From Candidatus Uhrbacteria bacterium (lineage in GTDB: Bacteria > Patescibacteriota > Patescibacteriia > 2-12-FULL-60-25), in the NCBI GenBank assembly GCA_003576745.1, contig QEVR01000004.1, forward strand, positions 1 through 42,355: DNA of 42,355 bases, written 5' to 3'. The position numbers were made by a program, and so were the translations under genes. Below are positions 17,804 to 26,525 of the stretch, in pieces. The first letter of the stretch is position 1; each line of letters begins with the position of its first letter. Under the pieces are notes generated by a model. That model had not been told where the DNA came from and searched no databases. It saw nothing but the letters and a program-made list of their open reading frames with translations.

Positions 17804-18685
17804 CTACTTCCTACCACCCATTCCCTTCATCATCCGTTTTACATCATCCCTCATATCCTTCCGTTCCATGGCGAGCTCGATATTTGCTTTGAGCCAGCCG
17901 ATTTTTGAACCCGTATCGTAGTAGCGACCCTCGATTTCACGGGCATATACGGCCCGTTTTTTCATGAGCCGGAAAATCGCATCGAGCAGAACATATTCCC
18001 CATTGTGTCCGGGCTTTAATGCGCGAATTTCGTCAAAAATGTCCGGCGTCAATATATACGCTCCCATGGCCGCGAGCCTTGAAGGCGCCCGTTTTGGCCC
18101 GGGTTTTTCCATCATGCCTTTTACTTCGTAGGTGCGCGTATCCACCTTTTGTTTCGGGTCGATAATGCCGTAGCGCTTGGTTCCCTCCGCATCTACGGGG
18201 AACACCGCGAGCACGGGGTCATGATAGCGTTCATATGTTTCAATCATCTGGCGGAGTCTCGGAACGTTTCCCGAGATAATTTCATCGCCGAAGAGCACGG
18301 CGAATGGTTCACTGTGAATGAGATTCGCCGCGTTCAACACGGGCGTGGCATTTCCATACGGTCCTTTTTGCCGGATATAGATGAAGTTCGCGAGTTTCCC
18401 GACATGCTGGACGTCCGCGAGAATGTCTTTTTTTCCGGTTTTCCGAAGCCATGCTTCCAATTCCGTGTTCACGTCGAAATGATCTTCCACGGGTCGCTTC
18501 GTATGCGATGTTACAAGGATAACTTCCTCAATCCCGCTTTCCACCGCTTCTTCCACCACGTACTGGATAACAGGCTTGTCGATAATCGGGAGCATTTCCT
18601 TTGGCATGGCCTTGGTGGCGGGAAGAAACCGCGTTCCGAAGCCTGCAACGGGAATAATCACCTTTCGGACGGAGTATCGTTTCAT
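17804..18685 (-). CDS. galU: UTP-glucose-1-phosphate uridylyltransferase
   Basis: The protein has 293 residues from the ATG at 18685. A frame extension to 18736 would add residues encoded by repeat array C, upstream of the -10 box, so it is rejected. The nucleotidyltransferase signature GFGTRFLPATKAMPKEMLP is at residues 15-33, with the substrate-binding Lys in PKEM. DKPVIQYVVEEAVESGIEEV and FGDEI follow as in GalU. It makes UDP-glucose from UTP and glucose-1-phosphate for glycan synthesis, and could supply the TreT-like enzyme at 39989. The segment QKGPYGNATPVL differs from the more usual GLGHAV pattern, so exact sugar or nucleotide specificity is less certain. The last codons and the stop fall in repeat-like sequence. 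Confidence 0.85.
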   Translation of the reverse strand: MKRYSVRKVIIPVAGFGTRFLPATKAMPKEMLPIIDKPVIQYVVEEAVESGIEEVILVTSHTKRPVEDHFDVNTELEAWLRKTGKKDILADVQHVGKLANFIYIRQKGPYGNATPVLNAANLIHSEPFAVLFGDEIISGNVPRLRQMIETYERYHDPVLAVFPVDAEGTKRYGIIDPKQKVDTRTYEVKGMMEKPGPKRAPSRLAAMGAYILTPDIFDEIRALKPGHNGEYVLLDAIFRLMKKRAVYAREIEGRYYDTGSKIGWLKANIELAMERKDMRDDVKRMMKGMGGRK

Positions 18686-18693
18686 ATAGCAGG

Positions 18694-18699
18694 ATTGTA
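18694..18699 (-). promoter_or_regulatory. galU -10, leaderless
   Basis: TACAAT on the minus strand ends 8 nt before the ATG at 18685. No -35 or Shine-Dalgarno site is visible. Confidence 0.55.
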
Positions 18700-19040
18700 C
18701 CGCATGGGGAGGGAGTGGGGAGTGGGGGGTGGCCATGGGTTATGGGTCATGCGCCGTGAGCCATGGGCCTTGCGCCCCGAAACCTATTCTCCGTTCTCCA
18801 TTCCCCTTTGCCCTGCACTCTTGCACGGAAGTTCTAGGGTTGTTGCTATTGGTAATTGGTACCGAGGTCGTTCAAGAGTTCCAGAGTTTTAGGGTTCTAG
18901 GGTTGGGAAAGAGAAGCTTTAGAACTCTGGAACCCTAAAACCCTTGGCTCAAGGCTCACGGCGTATGACCCATGCCTCACGACCCACGGCTCACGGCCAC
19001 CCCCCCACTCCCTACTCCTACTTCCTCCTCGTCCTGCGCG
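18700..19040 (+). repeat. Intergenic short-period repeat array C
   Basis: This 341-bp spacer has no gene. It opens with the G-rich segment, then heptamers, then long blocks shared with array B (18753-18784, 18786-18852 and 18869-18951), and closes with reverse-oriented heptamers (about 18945-18995). Confidence 0.85.
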
Positions 19041-19044
19041 ACAA

Positions 19045-19053
19045 TGCTATACT
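19045..19053 (+). promoter_or_regulatory. Extended -10, leaderless promoter
   Basis: TG-C-TATACT ends 8 nt before the ATG at 19062; there is no Shine-Dalgarno site. Confidence 0.65.
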
Positions 19054-19061
19054 GACCGTGT

Positions 19062-20483
19062 ATGAAGCGATTCAATAAGATTTTTGCCGTTTTCCTCACT
19101 CTTGTTCTGGTCGGTCAGGGATGCACAAAGGGTCCCACGCCCGAGGCCCAGCAGCTCTCCAAGCCCACAACGCTCAATGTCTGGTCCGTCGTTGACGATA
19201 TCGACGTCTACCAGCCCATCCTGAACGATTTTCGCGCGGCATTCCCGAATGTCGAAATCCGCTTCCGACGCTTCCGGCTCGAGGAATACGAGAATGAAAT
19301 CCTCAATGCCTTGTCCGAAGACAAGGGACCGGATGTTTTTCTGATTCACAATACGTGGGTGGGAAAATATCTCCCCAAAATTCAGCCGGCGCCGCCATCC
19401 GTACGCGTTGCCCAGCAGGTGGTTACCGGAACGGTGCGCAAACAGGTGGTGTATGAAGTCGTGGAAGCGAAAACAATCTCTCCGCGGCAATATCGCCAGG
19501 ACTTTGTGGATACTGTGGCAAAAGACGGCATTCGGCGAGTGAATGTTTCCACGGTAGCGGATCAGCCGAAATTCGAAGACCGCGTTGTCGCCATTCCCAT
19601 GAGCGTGGATACGCTCGCCCTGTATTACAATAAAGACCTTTTGAACACAGCGGGCATTGCCACACCGCCGGAAGGCTGGGATCAGTTTCAGGCGCAGGTG
19701 CGACGGCTGGTGAGGCAGAATGCGCTCGGCGAAATCGTGCAGGCCGGCGCCGGTTTTGGAACCGGAAGCAATGTGGAACGTTCGCCGGACATTATGGCGC
19801 TTCTCATGATGCAAAACGGTACGGTCATGGCGGACGATAACGGCTATCCCACGTTCGAACGCATTCCGCCAGATCTCGCGAGCGAACGCGATACGCCGCC
19901 CGCATTCGAGGCGCTCGGTTTTTACACGGATTTCGCGAATCCGTCCAAGGACGTGTATTCCTGGAATTTCTCCATGCCGAATTCCCTTGACGCTTTTATT
20001 CAGGGAAGTTCCGCTTTTTTCCTCGGGTATAGCTATCATCTTCCCGTTATCCGTGCCCGCGCGCCCAAAATCAATCTCGGCATCACCAAGGTTCCGCAGA
20101 TTACCGGCAATCCCGAAGTGAATTTTGCAAATTACTGGATGTGGACCGTTTCTAAAAAAGCGAAAAACTCGGATCTTGCCTGGCACTTCGTGAATTTTCT
20201 CACCAATGCCACGGAAGCGCCGAAATACCTCGAAGCCGCAAAACGTCCGGCAGCTCGGCGCGCTCTTTTAACGAGCCAGCTCGAAGATGAAGATATCGGC
20301 GTGTTTTCATCGCAAGTCCTTACGGCAAAAAGCTGGTATCGCGGCGTGGATCCGAAAACCGCGGAGCTTGCCATTATAGATATGATTGACGGCGTTGTTC
20401 AGGGGACGCTTGATCCGCGCAATGCTCTTCGTCTTACATCCGAAAAAATTGCGCAGACTATTCAGGCGCCGAGGACACAATAG
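19062..20483 (+). CDS. Extracellular solute-binding lipoprotein (ABC family 1 type)
   Basis: The 473-residue protein begins with MKRFNKIFAVFLTLVLVGQGC, a lipoprotein signal with the lipid-modified Cys at 21. The mature part looks like a family 1 (sugar or oligosaccharide) binding protein: TTLNVWSVVDD near the start, FPNVEIRFRRF, GPDVFLIHN, then MSVDTLALYYNKDLLNTAG followed by PPEGWDQF, and late DLAWHFVNFLTN. These proteins hand substrate to a membrane permease and ATPase, but no such genes lie in the window, so it is an orphan here. The substrate is unknown. It is leaderless and bounded by repeat arrays. Confidence 0.8.
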   Translation: MKRFNKIFAVFLTLVLVGQGCTKGPTPEAQQLSKPTTLNVWSVVDDIDVYQPILNDFRAAFPNVEIRFRRFRLEEYENEILNALSEDKGPDVFLIHNTWVGKYLPKIQPAPPSVRVAQQVVTGTVRKQVVYEVVEAKTISPRQYRQDFVDTVAKDGIRRVNVSTVADQPKFEDRVVAIPMSVDTLALYYNKDLLNTAGIATPPEGWDQFQAQVRRLVRQNALGEIVQAGAGFGTGSNVERSPDIMALLMMQNGTVMADDNGYPTFERIPPDLASERDTPPAFEALGFYTDFANPSKDVYSWNFSMPNSLDAFIQGSSAFFLGYSYHLPVIRARAPKINLGITKVPQITGNPEVNFANYWMWTVSKKAKNSDLAWHFVNFLTNATEAPKYLEAAKRPAARRALLTSQLEDEDIGVFSSQVLTAKSWYRGVDPKTAELAIIDMIDGVVQGTLDPRNALRLTSEKIAQTIQAPRTQ

Positions 20484-20940
20484 GGAAGTTGCGTAGTACG
20501 TAGTTGCGTAGGACGTGGTTGCGTAGAGGGGAGCACTATCTTCCCCGAACCCTATGCCCTTTGCCCTGGGTCTGTAGGATCGTAGGTCCGTAGGTTCGTA
20601 GGGCATGGGTTGTGAGCCATGCGGGAGGAGGGAGAAGAGAGTGGGAAGCAGGGCGTAGGGTGTGAGTCGTGAGGTATGGGTCGTGAGTCATGCGGAATAC
20701 CTAAATCCGAAAATCCAATTACCAATTGCTCACTGCTAACAGCTCCCACCTACAATCTTCCACATAACCCATAGCTCATAACCCGTAACCTGTTCCCATT
20801 TGCCCTTAGCCCTGGGTCTGTAGGATCGTAGGTCCGTAGGGCATGGGTTGTGAGGGATGGGGGGAGTTGCGTAAGGCATCCCTACGTTCCACGCAACTAC
20901 GCCACTACGCAACCCCTGTTACTACTGACCCGCGCGAGAA
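20484..20940 (+). repeat. Intergenic short-period repeat array D
   Basis: This 457-bp spacer has no gene. It starts with an alternating 8+7-nt unit (gttgcgta, gtacgta, gttgcgta, ggacgtg), carries two copies of the gtaggatc/gtaggtcc word (20568-20594 and 20814-20840), and has heptamers in both orientations. It ends in reverse copies of the gttgcgtag word. Confidence 0.85.
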
Positions 20941-20942
20941 CA

Positions 20943-20951
20943 TGCTAAAAT
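20943..20951 (+). promoter_or_regulatory. Extended -10, near-leaderless promoter of the Cys-rich pilin operon
   Basis: TG-C-TAAAAT ends 10 nt before the ATG at 20962. It shares the ATGCTA core with the promoters before 14998 and 19062. Confidence 0.6.
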
Positions 20952-20961
20952 CCATACAGGT

Positions 20962-23682
20962 ATGAATCGGAGGACCGTTTTGTTCGGCCTTTCCGCAATC
21001 TTCGCGATTGCTTTCGTATTCTTTATTTTTCAAAAGGCCGATGCGGCGTTTCCGGCCTGCCAATGCTCCTGTATTTCGAGCGAAGATACGCAGAATCTGC
21101 TTCGGGTACCCCAGCCCGATGCAGCCTCCTGTTCTGCCACGGTATGTCCGGCCGCCTGCTCCGAAATCGGATCGACGTTGGTGAGTACGGAATATAATGC
21201 GTCTAGCAATCGCTGCGTTTGCGGCTGTTCTAAAACAGCGCAATCTTGGACGTATGCCAAGAAAACGCCGGGAAGCGCTTCTTGTCTCGGGGACTGTTCA
21301 GAGGCCTGCGGCGGCTTGGCGAATGTCGATTCGAATCAAAATCAGTCCTTGAATACCGTCCAGATCGCCTGCATCACGAGTAGCGACTGTTCGGTGGGCC
21401 AGTTCAGCGCGTATAGCGACGTGTCCTGCATTTTTCAGCCGGTAGGGCCGAATGAAAATCCTTCATTATGGCCGCCGGATGGAAAAAAGCCCGTCTGCCA
21501 GATCGAGCCGACAAAGGAAAACGCGGATAAGGAATGCCAGAATTACGGAGGCGTTGCAAAAAACGGCATCTGCACCTTTATTTCAAGCGGGGAAAATCCG
21601 GAAGCATCGTTTAAGTCGAGGCCGTATATAAAGGCTGACGGGACATATGCCAATATCGATTTTACCAATACATACGGAACCGCAGATGCGCTGAACACTG
21701 TTATCGATGCGTCGACAACGAAGGCGCCCAATGTGGCGGGCCTCTGCGAATTGTACGGAAAAACCCAAGGATCCGGACGCTATCTCTGCATCAAAAGCAA
21801 AAAGAATACCTGTGGAACGGTTACGCCGCCGAGCAGCCTTACCATCAAAACCAAGAGCAGTTATGAGTGCGTTCTTACGTCCACGCTCGACGCGCAGGGT
21901 CTTGATAAGGGAAAGCTTTGTTTTCCGTCCACGGGAGGCCCTGCGGGCACGGATTATGCTGATCTCTGCATTAATAAGCCCGGATCCCTTTGCTGCGCGC
22001 AGGCCGCCGGCGGCTGTTTAGGTAATCAGGATTGCTCGCTCGACGGGTCCATGATTTGCAAGGGAGCGAATTTGAGCACACTCACGTACGGCACCTGCGA
22101 GTGGAATGTCGTTTGTGATCCGGCGGCTGTCGATCGCCGCTGCCGATACGCATCGCCGGCGGAAGTCGTGAACAATGAAATCTGTTCGCCGGAATCCATT
22201 TTGCAATCGGTTCAGCGCCGGTGCCCGAATCAGTCGCAGTATTGCTGCAAGGCCCCGGATACGCAGGCGCTTTCGAGCTGTGCCGCGGACATGAGCACGA
22301 ACCTTACCTTTAATAGCGGCGGAAGGAGCTATAAGGATTATACGTGCATTACCGGCACGCAAATTCCCGATTCCGAGTATGTTCCGGGAACGAAAACCTT
22401 GAAACATTGGGAAGACGGTGGAAACTGCCTGCGGAGCGATATTCCGGCTGGAGGGCAGGCCGGAGGGACGACGATTACGCGTTGCGGCTCCGGACAAATA
22501 TGCTGCAATGCCAAACAGCTGCAATTCACGCAGGACGTAAAGGATTTTTACAGCCGGCCGGGCGGGGGGCAGAATTGCGGCATCGGCACGCCGCAAAAAA
22601 TTTGTACGGCCCCTTCGGCCATCGTTAAAGACGAGGCGGAAGCGCAAAAACGGGGATATCCCTCGCTGGACGCGTATTATGCCGCGCTTGCAAGTTCCCC
22701 GGGATGCGACATTACGCCGTATAGTCCGAGCAGCTTTACGAACAATAAGGAATGCTTTACGGGATTCCTCTGCTGCATTCCCGATTATTCAACCGGCGCC
22801 GGTTTTTGCGCAAAGGATAGTGATTGCGATCCCAATAATTATTGCGCGCCGAACTCTTCGAATCCCGGAGCATGTAAAAAGTGCGATTTAGGCACGCGCC
22901 TGTGCGTTCCCGGCGGTTTGTTGGAAAAGCAATTATCCGACAGCAGCTGTTTTGTGCGGGCCACGGCACAGGGCGCAAAAACCGATCAGGCGCTGAATGT
23001 GAGCGGAGCCACGAAAGAAAGTTATTCCTGCCAGCTCGTATTTACAGAATCGCTTGGCGTGAACGGATGCGTCCCGCAGGGCTGTGATGCGGAAAACGCC
23101 GCGGGCGGCGCTGAAAGCGGCGCAACCTTCCAGTGCTGTCCGCCGGGCGTGGGTGCTGCGCCAGGCGCTGCAGCCGCGGCTCCGGCACCAGCCGCCGAGG
23201 CCGATGTAATTGCCCCGGGAACCATCGGGCTTCCGGCCTGCATCCGAAGCGGCCAATGCCAGCTCGGAGACATCATTTGGACAGGCGCGCAATTTGCGAA
23301 TTTTCTCATCAGCATTTCCGGCGCTGTCTTTTTGGCCATCTTTGTATACGGCGGCTTTTTGTACCTAACGGCAGGAGGCTCGGATGATCGCGTGGGCAAG
23401 GCCAAAAAGATGATCGTGCAGTCGACCATCGCCATGGTGCTCATGATGGGCGGATTCATTTTTATTCGCTTCATTCAGACATCACTTATTGCCACTTCCG
23501 CAGGGCAGGATGTATTAAGCGGCAGAGCCTGCGCCGAACTTTCCAACGATAAAACCCAGTATGCCTGTATCTTTTTGACCACGGATCCCCAAAGCGATCC
23601 CAAAGGGTATGATGCAGAGGCAAAAGACCGCGGCTGTGAGCGCGGCAAATGTCCGGGAGCTTCCTTATGCTGTCCTCTGTAA
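20962..23682 (+). CDS. Large cysteine-rich protein with C-terminal two-helix pilin-like domain
   Basis: The 906-residue protein has a signal peptide (residues 1 to about 28, ending KADAAF). A long extracytoplasmic region (about 29-770) is very rich in Cys, with repeated modules closing in CC: SLCCAQ, QYCCKA, QICCNA, FLCCIP and FQCCPP. Two membrane helices at about 776-802 and 813-836 are separated by a short basic loop (GGSDDRVGKAKK), the pattern of TrbC/VirB2-type (T4SS_pilin) proteins. A C-terminal tail again has Cys and ends SLCCPL. With the loop inside, both Cys-rich parts are outside the membrane. It is first in an operon with two smaller proteins of the same plan. The domain call is solid by pattern; adhesion, pilus tip or secretion roles are guesses. 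Confidence 0.75.
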   Translation: MNRRTVLFGLSAIFAIAFVFFIFQKADAAFPACQCSCISSEDTQNLLRVPQPDAASCSATVCPAACSEIGSTLVSTEYNASSNRCVCGCSKTAQSWTYAKKTPGSASCLGDCSEACGGLANVDSNQNQSLNTVQIACITSSDCSVGQFSAYSDVSCIFQPVGPNENPSLWPPDGKKPVCQIEPTKENADKECQNYGGVAKNGICTFISSGENPEASFKSRPYIKADGTYANIDFTNTYGTADALNTVIDASTTKAPNVAGLCELYGKTQGSGRYLCIKSKKNTCGTVTPPSSLTIKTKSSYECVLTSTLDAQGLDKGKLCFPSTGGPAGTDYADLCINKPGSLCCAQAAGGCLGNQDCSLDGSMICKGANLSTLTYGTCEWNVVCDPAAVDRRCRYASPAEVVNNEICSPESILQSVQRRCPNQSQYCCKAPDTQALSSCAADMSTNLTFNSGGRSYKDYTCITGTQIPDSEYVPGTKTLKHWEDGGNCLRSDIPAGGQAGGTTITRCGSGQICCNAKQLQFTQDVKDFYSRPGGGQNCGIGTPQKICTAPSAIVKDEAEAQKRGYPSLDAYYAALASSPGCDITPYSPSSFTNNKECFTGFLCCIPDYSTGAGFCAKDSDCDPNNYCAPNSSNPGACKKCDLGTRLCVPGGLLEKQLSDSSCFVRATAQGAKTDQALNVSGATKESYSCQLVFTESLGVNGCVPQGCDAENAAGGAESGATFQCCPPGVGAAPGAAAAAPAPAAEADVIAPGTIGLPACIRSGQCQLGDIIWTGAQFANFLISISGAVFLAIFVYGGFLYLTAGGSDDRVGKAKKMIVQSTIAMVLMMGGFIFIRFIQTSLIATSAGQDVLSGRACAELSNDKTQYACIFLTTDPQSDPKGYDAEAKDRGCERGKCPGASLCCPL

Positions 23683-24422
23683 GTTATCGCCGAAATACGC
23701 ACGCTATTGCCGCTCTTTGGATGGTCGGGATGCTTGCGGCCATGGCCGTATTTAGTTTTATCGGCATACATTCGGCGAGCGCAGCCGCCTGTCTTGATAC
23801 GTCAAAACTCCCCGGCATTACGAGCGACTGCAAAGCCAGTGCCGCGGCCGATGAACTGGATACCAGCCAGTCTACCTATTGGTTCGATAATAAACTCACG
23901 ACCGGCCCCGGCTGCGCGCCGAATATCTGCGCCGTAAAGCGAGGGAGCGCGCTGTGTGCGGCGCTCGCTACATTCGCCAAGAAGACCGGCACATACCAAT
24001 GCGTAACGACATGCGCAGGAGAGGCGCTATCGCAGAGCGTTCCGGTTGCCGGGAGCGCCTGCTTGTCTGGCCAGTTTTGCTGTGCCGTGACGGCCGCCCA
24101 ACAGCAGGCGGCAGGCGGAGCCGCCGCCACTGCCGGCCAAAAAGCGCCTGTGACCGGCCCCAAAACGCTTCCCGATCCTTTGGGCGGTGTGAATATTCCC
24201 ACGCTTATCGGCAATGTCATCCGTACCTTCGCGGGTGTGGCGGGATCCATCGCGCTTCTCATGTTCGTATGGGGCGGGATTTCGTGGATTCTTTCCGGAG
24301 GGGAGCAGGCGAAAGTCGCACAGGCCAAAAAGACGCTGGTGAATGCTTCCATCGGCCTCGTGCTCATTTTTGCCGCCTTCAGTTTTGTCTCCGCCATTAT
24401 CGACGCCATTCTGGCTGAATAA
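23667..24422 (+). CDS. Cys-containing two-helix pilin-like protein
   Basis: The protein has 251 residues from ATG 23667, which has GGGAG 7 nt upstream and overlaps the previous gene by 16 nt. An ATG at 23649 is possible but less well placed. A signal peptide ends near HSASAAAC. A Cys ectodomain (about 45-150) includes SGQFCCAV. An Ala/Gly linker follows, then two helices at about 184-206 and 219-245 flanking GGEQAKVAQAKK. It has the same layout as the 906-residue neighbour, with one CC module instead of several. Translational coupling is likely. Confidence 0.75.
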   Translation: MLSSVSYRRNTHAIAALWMVGMLAAMAVFSFIGIHSASAAACLDTSKLPGITSDCKASAAADELDTSQSTYWFDNKLTTGPGCAPNICAVKRGSALCAALATFAKKTGTYQCVTTCAGEALSQSVPVAGSACLSGQFCCAVTAAQQQAAGGAAATAGQKAPVTGPKTLPDPLGGVNIPTLIGNVIRTFAGVAGSIALLMFVWGGISWILSGGEQAKVAQAKKTLVNASIGLVLIFAAFSFVSAIIDAILAE

Positions 24423-24426
24423 CGAT

Positions 24427-25188
24427 ATGCCATCACAAGGACAGCCGCATGTGTTCGCCTCCGTACTCGGAATGCTTGCTTTCGGTATTTTTTTGCCGGC
24501 CGCGGCTTTTGCCGTTACATGCCAGGAAGCGGTGAATCAGGTTTCTTCGGTTGGGGATGTGGGCATTTGTTTGACCCAGCCGAATCCTTCCAGCGCATTC
24601 AATGGAACGGAATTTTTTAGCCTTGCCAAAGTACAGGTTTCCTGTGACGGCCAGGGAGAAAGCTGTTATGTGAGCCCGGCATCTTTACAAACCGGCTATT
24701 ATTGCAGTCAGCTCGGCAAACTCAAGGGTGTTACGGATGCGGCCTGTAAGAACGGGAGCGCATGTCCCGAAGGTCAGACAGCGCTTGCCTCGGATGCGAA
24801 TGCGGATCCTTGCGTAGATGCCGGCGGACCGCGCACATGCTGTACCGCCTCGGCGATCGGGAGTCCCGCTGCCGGCGCAACAACGGCCGCGGCGGTAAGC
24901 GAAAAAGGAATCACGCGCACGTCCTTTGGCCTCAAGAATCCGCTTGGCCGACGCACGGTCCCGCAAATCCTCGGGAGCGTGGTCGGATGGCTCGGCACCT
25001 TTGCCGGAGGATTGTTTATGCTCTACCTCATTTGGGGAGGCGTTCAATGGATGGCTGCGGGAGGGAGTACGGAACAGGTGGAAGCCGGGAGAAAAAAAAT
25101 TATCGCCGCCGTGTCCGGTATCGTCGTTATTCTTTTGTCATATCTCATTGTCGATGCCGTAATCAGTTTTACGACGATACGTCAGTAA
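24427..25188 (+). CDS. Cys-containing two-helix pilin-like protein
   Basis: The protein has 253 residues from ATG 24427, 4 nt after the previous stop. The frame is open further upstream, but that part overlaps the helix codons of the preceding gene and lacks a signal-like start. The signal peptide (LAFGIFLPAAAFAVTC) precedes a Cys-rich domain with GPRTCC. The two helices at about 185-210 and 222-248 flank GGSTEQVEAGRKK. It is the third member of the operon. Function unknown; probably a membrane-anchored surface or pilus-like component. Confidence 0.75.
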   Translation: MPSQGQPHVFASVLGMLAFGIFLPAAAFAVTCQEAVNQVSSVGDVGICLTQPNPSSAFNGTEFFSLAKVQVSCDGQGESCYVSPASLQTGYYCSQLGKLKGVTDAACKNGSACPEGQTALASDANADPCVDAGGPRTCCTASAIGSPAAGATTAAAVSEKGITRTSFGLKNPLGRRTVPQILGSVVGWLGTFAGGLFMLYLIWGGVQWMAAGGSTEQVEAGRKKIIAAVSGIVVILLSYLIVDAVISFTTIRQ

Positions 25189-25534
25189 TCCGCTAGGATA
25201 GTAAGTCAGTACGTAAGTGGGGTAATAGGCGAAAAATCGTTTTAGAGTTTTAGGGTTGTAGAGTTCGAGGGTTCTGGGGTTGGGAATGAGTTTCGTGTCT
25301 TTGATAAACAGCACAAGGACCTACGGACCTACGATCCTACAGACCTAGGGCAAAGGGAACGGGTTACTGGTTACGGGTTCGGGTTACGGGCGCATGGCTT
25401 ACAGACTACGGTCTTACGGACCTACGATCCTACAGACCTAGGGCAAAGGGAACGGGTTTCGGGGAAGATTATGCTCCCCCTACGCAACTACGTCCTACGC
25501 AACCACGTACTCTTTCCCCCTACGCAACCCCATC
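25189..25534 (+). repeat. Intergenic short-period repeat array E
   Basis: This 346-bp spacer has no gene. It carries octamers of the type TTNTAGRG (ttttagag, ttttaggg, ttgtagag), two reverse copies of the octamer word (25320-25345 and 25414-25438), and a reverse-oriented 8+7-nt unit at the end (ctacgcaactacgtc). Confidence 0.85.
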
Positions 25535-25570
25535 TTGACGGCCTTTCTCGACCCGTAAGAAGAAAAAATG

Positions 25571-25605
25571 TACAATAGAAGGCATCATGAAACAGAAAGG
25601 AGGTG
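25571..25605 (+). promoter_or_regulatory. -10 box and perfect Shine-Dalgarno of the small pilin operon
   Basis: TACAAT at 25571-25576 is followed by AAGGAGGTGA (25596-25605), a full match to the 16S rRNA tail, 10 nt before the ATG at 25616. This is the strongest ribosome site in the window and contrasts with the leaderless genes. A TTGACG at 25535 is too far away (30 bp) to be its -35. Confidence 0.6.
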
Positions 25606-25615
25606 ACACATTGGC

Positions 25616-26017
25616 ATGACGCACACAACAAAGAAGATCGCGAGTTTCGCGGCTTCCGTTGCGCTCGCGGCTTCGATTGCGCTCCCAGGTGTCGCATTGG
25701 CTCAGGGAACCCTGAATTCCAATGATCTCGGCGTCGGCGCCATCCAGAGCGATATTAAACTCGGCGCGGGAGACGTCCGTCAAACAGCGGCCCGCCTTAT
25801 TAACGTCGCGCTCGGATTCCTTGGCATTATCGCCGTTCTTATCGTACTGGTCGGCGGATTCAAATACATGCTCTCCGGCGGCAATGAGGAAAAGACGGCC
25901 GAAGCGCGGAAACTCATCGTATCCGGCATTATCGGTTTGGCCATCATCTTGTCCGCATGGGCAATTACGAGCTTCGTTATTTCTCGGCTCATCTCGGCGA
26001 CGGCAGATACTCCGTAA
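25616..26017 (+). CDS. Two-helix pilin-like protein (TrbC/VirB2, T4SS_pilin type)
   Basis: The 133-residue protein has a signal peptide ending GVALAQG (about 30), a short linker, then helices at about 60-85 and 97-125 around GGNEEKTAEARKLIVSG. It has no cysteines. The mature form is about 100 residues, like VirB2/TrbC pilins. It is first of four similar genes and the only one with a strong Shine-Dalgarno site. Confidence 0.8.
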   Translation: MTHTTKKIASFAASVALAASIALPGVALAQGTLNSNDLGVGAIQSDIKLGAGDVRQTAARLINVALGFLGIIAVLIVLVGGFKYMLSGGNEEKTAEARKLIVSGIIGLAIILSAWAITSFVISRLISATADTP

Positions 26018-26065
26018 ATACAGAACGCGCCTCATGCCTCTGCGTGGGGCGCCGGGCACTCTTCC

Positions 26066-26521
26066 ATGAAGCCTTTTCGATTCGCGGCCGTTCTCCTCGG
26101 CCTTGCACTCAGCATGGCGCCCATTGCGGGCGGCACCGCTTTGGTGCAGGCACAGGGGTTCGAATCCAAAGATACGGGGCTTGTCGAAGCGGGGCAGAAG
26201 GCCGGATTTAACACCCAGCTTCCATGTCGCACCGAACCCGGTGGATGCATTCCATTCTTCATCGGGACCGCGGTGAACGCTCTTCTCGGCATTTTCGGCG
26301 CGCTTTTCCTGGTCCTTATTTTATGGGGAGGCGTGCAGTATATGTTCGCCCAAGGGGAACCTGACCGTATCAAGAAGGCAAAACAGACCATTATCAACGC
26401 CGTTCTCGGCATGATCATCGTGGCCGCATCTTACGCCATTGCGAACTTTGTTCTCACGACCATCTCCAGCGCCACCGGGGGCGGAGGAGGCGCAGAAACA
26501 GGCGCGCAAACGAGCCCCTAA
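26066..26521 (+). CDS. Two-helix pilin-like protein
   Basis: The 151-residue protein has a signal peptide ending LVQAQG and a Cys pair in the short ectodomain (LPCRTEPGGCIPF). Helices at about 70-92 and 105-135 flank QGEPDRIKKAKQTIINAV. The tail is Gly-rich. It lies 48 nt after the preceding member, with no clear Shine-Dalgarno site. Confidence 0.8.
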   Translation: MKPFRFAAVLLGLALSMAPIAGGTALVQAQGFESKDTGLVEAGQKAGFNTQLPCRTEPGGCIPFFIGTAVNALLGIFGALFLVLILWGGVQYMFAQGEPDRIKKAKQTIINAVLGMIIVAASYAIANFVLTTISSATGGGGGAETGAQTSP

Positions 26522-26525
26522 CCGT

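Noticed and set aside
18149-18892. 247-residue plus-strand ORF
   Set aside because: It is antisense to galU and runs into repeat array C.
15967-25534. CRISPR array
   Set aside because: The repeats are short, tandem, degenerate and without unique spacers; no cas genes are seen.
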